This document shows, in pieces, positions 59,313 to 64,000 of a stretch of DNA of 64,000 bases; position 1 is the stretch's first letter; each line of letters begins with the position of its first letter. The stretch is from the NCBI RefSeq assembly GCF_028736035.1, contig NZ_CP117866.1:806001-870000 (forward strand), given 5' to 3'. Origin of the DNA: Streptomyces sp. T12 (lineage in GTDB: Bacteria; Actinomycetota; Actinomycetes; Streptomycetales; Streptomycetaceae). The notes beneath the pieces were generated by a model, which made no database searches, was not told the DNA's origin, and saw nothing but the letters and a program-made list of their open reading frames with translations. Both the position numbers and the translations under genes were made by a program.

Positions 59313-60041
59313 ATGGCAGAGCTTGTCTACCGTCCCGTCGTCGGTTTCGCCCAGACGTTGTTCAAGGCGTGGGACCTCAAGATCGACTGCAAGGGGTCGG
59401 AGAACATTCCGCGCTCGGGCGGCGCTGTGCTGGTGAGCAACCACATCAGCTACCTGGACTTTGTCTTCAACGGACTGGCGGCGCTCCCGCAGAAACGTCT
59501 TGTTCGCTTCATGGCGAAAGAGTCCGTCTTCCGGCACAGGATTTCCGGGCCGCTGATGCGCGGCATGAAGCACATCCCCGTGGACCGCAAGCAGGGCGAG
59601 GCGGCGTACGCGCACGCCCTGGACTCGCTGAGGTCCGGCGAGATCGTCGGGGTCTTCCCGGAGGCCACGATCTCGCAGTCGTTCACCCTGAAGAGCTTCA
59701 AGTCGGGCGCCGCGCGGCTGGCCCAGGAAGCCGGCGTGCCGTTGATCCCGATGGCCGTGTGGGGCACCCAGCGGCTGTGGACCAAGGGCCACCCGCGCAA
59801 CTTCAAGCGCAGCCACATCCCGATCACGATCCGGGTCGGCGAGGCGATCGAGGCGTCCAAGGACAAGTACGCGGGCGCGATCACCCGTCAGCTGCGCGAG
59901 CGCGTCCAGGAACTCCTCGAGGCCGCCCAGCGCGCCTACCCGGTGCGCCCGAAGGACGCCAACGACACCTGGTGGATGCCGGCCCACCTCGGCGGTACGG
60001 CACCGACGCCGGAGCAGGTGCGCGAGGCCGAGGCCCGCTAG
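59313..60041 (+). CDS. 1-acyl-sn-glycerol-3-phosphate acyltransferase (PlsC-like)
   Basis: A 242-residue membrane-associated acyltransferase. The NHxxxxD motif is SNHISYLDFV near residue 42, and VFPEATIS near 113 is the second conserved block (EGTRS form altered to EATIS). VPLIPMAVWGTQ follows. It makes phosphatidic acid from lysophosphatidic acid or acylates a related lipid. The ATG at 59313 opens MAELVYRPVVGFAQ. No other lipid genes are close. Confidence 0.9.
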   Translation: MAELVYRPVVGFAQTLFKAWDLKIDCKGSENIPRSGGAVLVSNHISYLDFVFNGLAALPQKRLVRFMAKESVFRHRISGPLMRGMKHIPVDRKQGEAAYAHALDSLRSGEIVGVFPEATISQSFTLKSFKSGAARLAQEAGVPLIPMAVWGTQRLWTKGHPRNFKRSHIPITIRVGEAIEASKDKYAGAITRQLRERVQELLEAAQRAYPVRPKDANDTWWMPAHLGGTAPTPEQVREAEAR

Positions 60042-60079
60042 GCGCTCCGCTGGGTGGCGCGGGTGAGTGGTGCCGCGAT

Positions 60080-60170
60080 GTGTCGTCGGGGGGCTGCGGC
60101 GCCATCGTGGCTTGTCGCGCCCACGCGGCGGAGCCGCATATCGATACGGTCCCGCGCCCCTTGGGGGAGC
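60080..60170. repeat. Probable dispersed Streptomyces intergenic repeat
   Basis: The block between the plsC-like and transglutaminase genes contains GGCTTGTCGCGCCC, ACGCGGCGGAGCCGCATATC and GATACGGTCCCGCGCCCC in order. I recall near-identical strings between convergent genes in many Streptomyces genomes, often as arms of a long palindrome around GCGCCCCTTGGGGGCGC. Here only one arm is intact. No gene is present. Confidence 0.45.
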
Positions 60171-60224
60171 GCTGCTGGACCGCCGGCCAGGGGTGGACCG
60201 TGATCTGCGCCCCCGGACTGAACT

Positions 60225-60797
60225 TCAGAGTGCGGTGGGAAGTGTCTGCCACAGATGTGGCCGGTCGAGGGCGGACTTGAGGGTGTCGAGCACGACCGGG
60301 TGGGGTGCGGCGTACAGGACCGGACAGTCCATCTCGTCGGACGCCGGATCAGGCTCGAAGGCCAGCCGCTCGCCGTCCAGTGAGAACTGGGCGTCCACAC
60401 CCGGTTTGTTGCCCCGCGGATCCTGCCGATGCCAGGCGCCGTTGAACCGTACGGCGACCAGCCCGTGTACCACCTCGAACTTCTGGTAGCACAGCGCGGT
60501 CGGGATGTCCTCGGCCCGCAGCAGCGCGGTCAGCGCGTGGGCCTTGGCGTAGCAGATGCCGGTGCCCTGTTCGAGGACGTCGGAGGCGCGCCAGGTGACG
60601 CGGAGATCGCCGGAGTCCTGTGAGTGCGGAACGGTGTCCCGCACGAACTCGAACGCCGCCCGCGCATATTCATACGAGTCCGCCACGTCATCGGCGAGCT
60701 TGGCAGCTGTCTCACGGACGAGCGGATGGTGATGGTCGATCACCTCGTCAGCAGCCAAGTACGCGGACAGGTCAGCGGTTTGCTGGATCATCTGCAT
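60225..60797 (-). CDS. Transglutaminase-like cysteine protease-fold protein
   Basis: A 190-residue protein. EQGTGICYAKAHALTALLRA near residue 85 places the catalytic Cys, VVHGLVAVRFNGAWHRQDPRG near 115 supplies the His and Asp, so the triad is complete. It belongs to the transglutaminase-like superfamily; bacterial members are often peptidases or amidases. There is no signal peptide. The ATG at 60797 or 60791 starts it. Confidence 0.87.
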   Translation of the reverse strand: MQMIQQTADLSAYLAADEVIDHHHPLVRETAAKLADDVADSYEYARAAFEFVRDTVPHSQDSGDLRVTWRASDVLEQGTGICYAKAHALTALLRAEDIPTALCYQKFEVVHGLVAVRFNGAWHRQDPRGNKPGVDAQFSLDGERLAFEPDPASDEMDCPVLYAAPHPVVLDTLKSALDRPHLWQTLPTAL

Positions 60798-60995
60798 GGT
60801 GGCCGAGCGTAGATGCCAGCCCGGACTCCGGTCAATTTACTTTCCGCTCTACGCATAGGTATGCATCGAATCGACCCTCGTGCGGCCATGCCGGCTCGAG
60901 AACGGCTGAACATCGCCGCAACCTGACGTCCGGCTACAACCCCTCCCCCGTGCCGCGGGTCCGGCCTCCGACGGAGCGTCGACAAGGGGGAAGTC

Positions 60996-62360
60996 ATGAA
61001 GCATCGTCTGCTCGGGGCCGCGGTGGCCGGCTGTGCCCTGGCCGCGGTCGGGGCCGGGCCCGTGTATGCCGCGTCCGACCAGCTGGGGATCAGCGTGCCG
61101 TCCGAGACGGTACTGCCTGGGCCGGACGCGGAGGGCGGGACGCGGGAGCGCACCCTTGATGTGCGGGTCACCCACGACAACATCGAGAACAGTGTGCCGG
61201 CCGGCCAACTGACCGTGGACGCGAGCGAGCTCGCGTCCTTCGCGCGAGTGTCATGGCCCGGGAACTGCGTGCCCGAGTCGGCGGTCAAGGCCGTCTGCGA
61301 CTTCCCGGAGATGCCGGCCGGGAAGGACGGCGGCGTGGCGGCGGCCCGGCTCGGACTCCGCGCCCTGCCGGACGCCGACCTCAGCGCGTCCGGGTACGTG
61401 CGCTACTCGGCCGCCGCGGGAGAGCTGACGGCATATCCGGCGGAGACCCGGATCACCCTGGGCTCCGGCCCGGACCTCGGGCTCAGCCAGGCCGCGGACC
61501 AGCGCGACCTCAAGCCCGGCACGGACACCCAGGTTCGGGCGACGGTCGGCAACACCGGCAACCGCGCCGTGGATCGCACGCTGCTGTGGGTCAACGCGTC
61601 GTACGGGCTGCGGTTCAAGGAGCGGCATTCCAACTGCGAGTACCGGGAGCACGCCACCGGTACGTCCGCGCTGTGCGTGCTGGACGAGGCGGTGGCTCCG
61701 GGCGAGCAGTACGAGCTGATGACCGGGCTTCGTGTGGGGCGCAAGGCGCTGTACGAACGGTTCGACCACTCCGTACTGCCGTATTCCGACGAGGCGCTGG
61801 AAGAGGCCCGCGGCGACGAGACGTGGACCCCGGGAACAGGCCCCGAGCTGAACCTGCGGCCCATGGCGGCGCAGCCGGCCGCTGCCGGGGAGGACGACCT
61901 CGATCTGTCGGACAACTACCGGGCCGTCGTCCTCGACGCCAGGAACACCGCCGACCTGAAGCTCACCGGCAGCAAGGTGCGCGGGGCCGTCGGCGACACG
62001 GTGACCGCCCAGGTCACGGTCCGCAACCGCGGCCCGGCGTGGGTGGCGTCCCTGGGCGCGGGCGCGCCGGTCGCCGTGGTGCGGTTCCAGGCGCCGGAGG
62101 GCACCAAGGTCCTCGACATGGACAACTGCTGGTCGTCGGACCCGGACGATCCGAACCCCTCGACCTACTACTACTGCGGGACGCCCATCTGGCTGCACGA
62201 CGGGGCGTCCCACACCTTCGAGATCCCGCTGCAGATCGAGCGGGTGGTACGCGGTGCACGGGTGACCGTCAGCACCGTCAACGACCTGAGCGAGTTGGAG
62301 ATCAGGAAGTTCGACCCGAACCTGCGGAACAACAGCGCCGCGATCGTCGTGAACGGCTGA
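60996..62360 (+). CDS. Large secreted protein, beta-sandwich-rich, unknown function
   Basis: A 454-residue exported protein. The signal peptide (MKHRLLGAAVAGCALAAVGA) ends near residue 25. The body looks all-beta: ERTLDVRVTHDNIEN, DTQVRATVGNTGNRAVDRTL and GDTVTAQVTVRNRGPAWVAS are typical of DUF11/CARDB-like repeats. Six or more Cys occur in pairs (GNCVPESAVKAVCD; SNCEYRE...ALCVLD; DNCWSS...YYCGTP), probably disulfides. There is no membrane or sorting segment at the C-terminus. GGGGGAAG precedes the ATG. No name can be given. Confidence 0.7.
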   Translation: MKHRLLGAAVAGCALAAVGAGPVYAASDQLGISVPSETVLPGPDAEGGTRERTLDVRVTHDNIENSVPAGQLTVDASELASFARVSWPGNCVPESAVKAVCDFPEMPAGKDGGVAAARLGLRALPDADLSASGYVRYSAAAGELTAYPAETRITLGSGPDLGLSQAADQRDLKPGTDTQVRATVGNTGNRAVDRTLLWVNASYGLRFKERHSNCEYREHATGTSALCVLDEAVAPGEQYELMTGLRVGRKALYERFDHSVLPYSDEALEEARGDETWTPGTGPELNLRPMAAQPAAAGEDDLDLSDNYRAVVLDARNTADLKLTGSKVRGAVGDTVTAQVTVRNRGPAWVASLGAGAPVAVVRFQAPEGTKVLDMDNCWSSDPDDPNPSTYYYCGTPIWLHDGASHTFEIPLQIERVVRGARVTVSTVNDLSELEIRKFDPNLRNNSAAIVVNG

Positions 62361-62392
62361 GCAGTGCTGAAGGTGCTGAGGGAGGGGACGGC

Positions 62393-63463
62393 CTAGCGCG
62401 CCATCTCCTCCTTCAGCGCCGCCACGAACGCGTCCACGTCCTCCTCGGTCGTGTCGAAGGCGCACATCCAGCGCACGACGCCCGCCGCCTCGTCCCAGAA
62501 GTAGAACCGGAACCGCTTCTGCAGCCGCTCGCTCACGTCGTGCGGCAGCCTGGCGAAGACGCCGTTGGCCTGCACGGGGTAGAGGATCTCGACGCCGTGC
62601 ACGGCGCGGACGCCCTCGGCCAGCCGCTGGGCCATCTCGTTGGCGTGGCGGGCGTTGCGCAGCCACAGGTCCTTGGCGAGCAGGGCCTCCAACTGCACCG
62701 ACACGAAGCGCATCTTGGAGGCGAGCTGCATGGACAGCTTGCGCAGATGCTTCATGTGGCTGACGGCGTCCTGGTTGAGGACGACGACCGCCTCGCCGAA
62801 CAGGGCGCCGTTCTTGGTGCCGCCGAGGGAGAGGATGTCGACGCCGACCGCGTTGGTGAACGTCCGCATGGGGACGTTCAGGGAAGCGGCCGCGTTGGCT
62901 ATCCGGGAGCCGTCCAGGTGCACCTTCATGCCGTGCGCGTGGGCGTGGTCGCAGATCGCGCGGATCTCGTCCGGCGTGTAGAGGGTGCCGAGTTCGGTGC
63001 TCTGGGTGATCGAGACGACCTGCGGCATCGCCCGGTGCTCGTCCTCCCAGCCGTACGCCTGCTTGTCGATCAGTTCGGGGGTCAGCTTGCCGTCGGGTGT
63101 GGGCACGGTCAGCAGCTTCAGGCCGCCCATCCGCTCGGGGGCGCCGCCCTCGTCGACGTGGATGTGCGCGCTCTCGGCGCAGATCACCGCGCCCCAGCGG
63201 TCGGTGACCGCCTGGAGCGCGACGACGTTCGCGCCGGTGCCGTTGAACACCGGGAACGCCTCGGCGGTGGCGCCGAAGTGGCTGCGGACGATCCGCTGGA
63301 GGTTCACGGTGTAGTCGTCCTCGCCGTACGCGACCTGGTGCCCGCCGTTGGCCAGGGCCAGGGCGGCGAGCACCTCGGGGTGGGCGCCGGCGTAGTTGTC
63401 ACTGGCGAAACCGCGGACGTCCGGGTCGTGATGGCGACGGGCGTCGGTCTTCGGAGGGTTCAC
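62393..63463 (-). CDS. ltaE: Low-specificity L-threonine aldolase
   Basis: A 356-residue PLP enzyme that splits L-threonine and related beta-hydroxy amino acids into glycine and an aldehyde. FASDNYAGAHPEVLAAL near residue 20, FNGTGANVVALQA near 73, AHIHVDEGGAPERMGG near 100 and HLDGSRIANAAASL near 185 are family blocks. The PLP Lys is in SLGGTKNGA near 218. The GTG at 63463 overlaps the SDR stop by GTGA, so the two genes are translationally coupled. An in-frame start six codons earlier is possible. Confidence 0.9.
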   Translation of the reverse strand: MNPPKTDARRHHDPDVRGFASDNYAGAHPEVLAALALANGGHQVAYGEDDYTVNLQRIVRSHFGATAEAFPVFNGTGANVVALQAVTDRWGAVICAESAHIHVDEGGAPERMGGLKLLTVPTPDGKLTPELIDKQAYGWEDEHRAMPQVVSITQSTELGTLYTPDEIRAICDHAHAHGMKVHLDGSRIANAAASLNVPMRTFTNAVGVDILSLGGTKNGALFGEAVVVLNQDAVSHMKHLRKLSMQLASKMRFVSVQLEALLAKDLWLRNARHANEMAQRLAEGVRAVHGVEILYPVQANGVFARLPHDVSERLQKRFRFYFWDEAAGVVRWMCAFDTTEEDVDAFVAALKEEMAR

Positions 63464-64000
63464 GGCTTCTCGGTCAGCCACAGGCGGGTTCCGTTCACTT
63501 CCGGGGCGGGCTTGTCCCAGACGCCGACGACGGCGTCGGCCAGGTCCTTGACGTCCGTGAAGCCCGCGAACTTCGCGTGGGGTCGCTCGGCGCGCATCGC
63601 GTCGTGCACCAGCGCCTTCACCACCAGGATGGCAGCCGCGGACGTCGGCCCCTCCGGGCCCCCGGCCTTGCGGAAGGCGTCGGCCAGCGCGAGCGTCCAG
63701 GCCTCGGCGGCGGCCTTGGCGGCGGCGTACGAGGCGTTGCCCGCGGTCGGCTTCGAGGCGCCGGCGGCGCTGATCAGCACATACCGTCCGCGCTCGCTGC
63801 GCTGGAGGCCCTCGAAGAAGGCCAGCGAGGTGTGCTGCACGGTGCGGATCAGCAGCAGTTCAAGGAAGTCCCAGTCGTCGAGGCTCGTCTTGACGAAGGT
63901 CTCGCTGCCGCGCCAGCCGCCCACCAGGTGGACCAGGCCGTCGACGCGGCCGAAGTCCTTCTCGATCCGGTTGGCCCAGTCGCGGGTCGCCTCCCGGTCG
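63460..64000 (-). CDS. SDR-family oxidoreductase, 5' end outside window
   Basis: The C-terminal 180 codons of a short-chain dehydrogenase. RVDGLVHLVGGWRGSE corresponds to the NNAG region, ISAAGASKPTAGNASYAAAK gives the catalytic Ser and YxxxK (YAAAK), and the chain ends NGTRLWLTEKP. The N-terminal Rossmann half, including the TGxxxGxG motif, lies beyond the right edge. It overlaps the threonine aldolase gene by 4 bp and is the upstream gene of that operon. Confidence 0.88.
   Translation of the reverse strand, partial: DREATRDWANRIEKDFGRVDGLVHLVGGWRGSETFVKTSLDDWDFLELLLIRTVQHTSLAFFEGLQRSERGRYVLISAAGASKPTAGNASYAAAKAAAEAWTLALADAFRKAGGPEGPTSAAAILVVKALVHDAMRAERPHAKFAGFTDVKDLADAVVGVWDKPAPEVNGTRLWLTEKP

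Overview
The window is a stretch of a high-GC actinobacterial chromosome. Everything points to Streptomyces or a close relative: a very strong G/C third-position bias, frequent GTG and TTG starts, a mycothiol-type DinB/maleylpyruvate isomerase, a deazaflavin-dependent reductase, a DUF6332 protein, Ser/Thr kinases with secreted sensor tails, NarL-type two-component pairs and a class F sortase. No rRNA, tRNA, CRISPR array or intact transposase was seen. Both ends cut through genes (htpG on the left, an SDR oxidoreductase on the right).

Region by region. 1-11 kb: htpG (partial); a class F sortase with a His/Asp/Glu-rich secreted protein carrying three copies of a G-G-I/M-H-T-G-G-G motif; a membrane acyltransferase; a TetR gene behind a secreted M19-like peptidase with a discoidin domain; a methyltransferase; a probable decayed secreted-protein gene; a CPBP protease; dihydrolipoyl dehydrogenase; a zinc-ribbon membrane protein. 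11-21 kb: a large Tat-exported beta-propeller amidohydrolase, a small membrane protein divergent from a DesK/DesR-like two-component pair with an 18-bp palindrome between them, a MerR/methyltransferase divergent pair with a SoxR-box-like operator, a ThuA/Gfo-Idh sugar operon and a GCS2-type ligase. 22-29 kb: a sugar-binding lipoprotein translationally coupled to a GAF-PAS-GAF-PP2C-HATPase regulator, divergent from a complete sugar ABC transporter whose own binding protein is a close paralogue of the first. This is the most interesting block functionally. 29-37 kb: two MFS exporters, VOC, DM13 and mycothiol-dependent proteins, a MarR/MFS divergent pair, a 180-bp MITE-like element inserted exactly at the stop codon of the MFS gene, a DUF6332 protein and a second two-component pair.

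37-45 kb: a graveyard holding an MMPL fragment and a frameshifted SARP/BTAD fragment, then a TetR regulator with an operator cluster in front of a deazaflavin-dependent reductase, a geranylgeranyl-reductase-like flavoprotein, an M20 peptidase, a kinase-fold protein, a TmrB-like/Nudix fusion, a small secreted protein and an epimerase with a 14-bp palindrome upstream. 45-50 kb: a galactoside-type module (secreted GH27 alpha-galactosidase, ROK kinase, LacI regulator with its own palindromic operator). 50-64 kb: an uncharacterised protein and a Ser/Thr kinase with convergent overlap, a CitE-like DUF6986 protein with an IclR-type operator candidate, a Tat-exported EEP hydrolase, etfBA, a flavin reductase, a thioredoxin/DUF4395 divergent pair, a PlsC-like acyltransferase, a transglutaminase-like protein, a large secreted protein, threonine aldolase and the SDR.

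The genes are mostly accessory, regulatory and catabolic rather than one biosynthetic cluster. Many are divergent regulator/target pairs with visible palindromes between them, and three convergent pairs overlap at their 3' ends. All family assignments were made by eye from translated motifs; no database search was possible.
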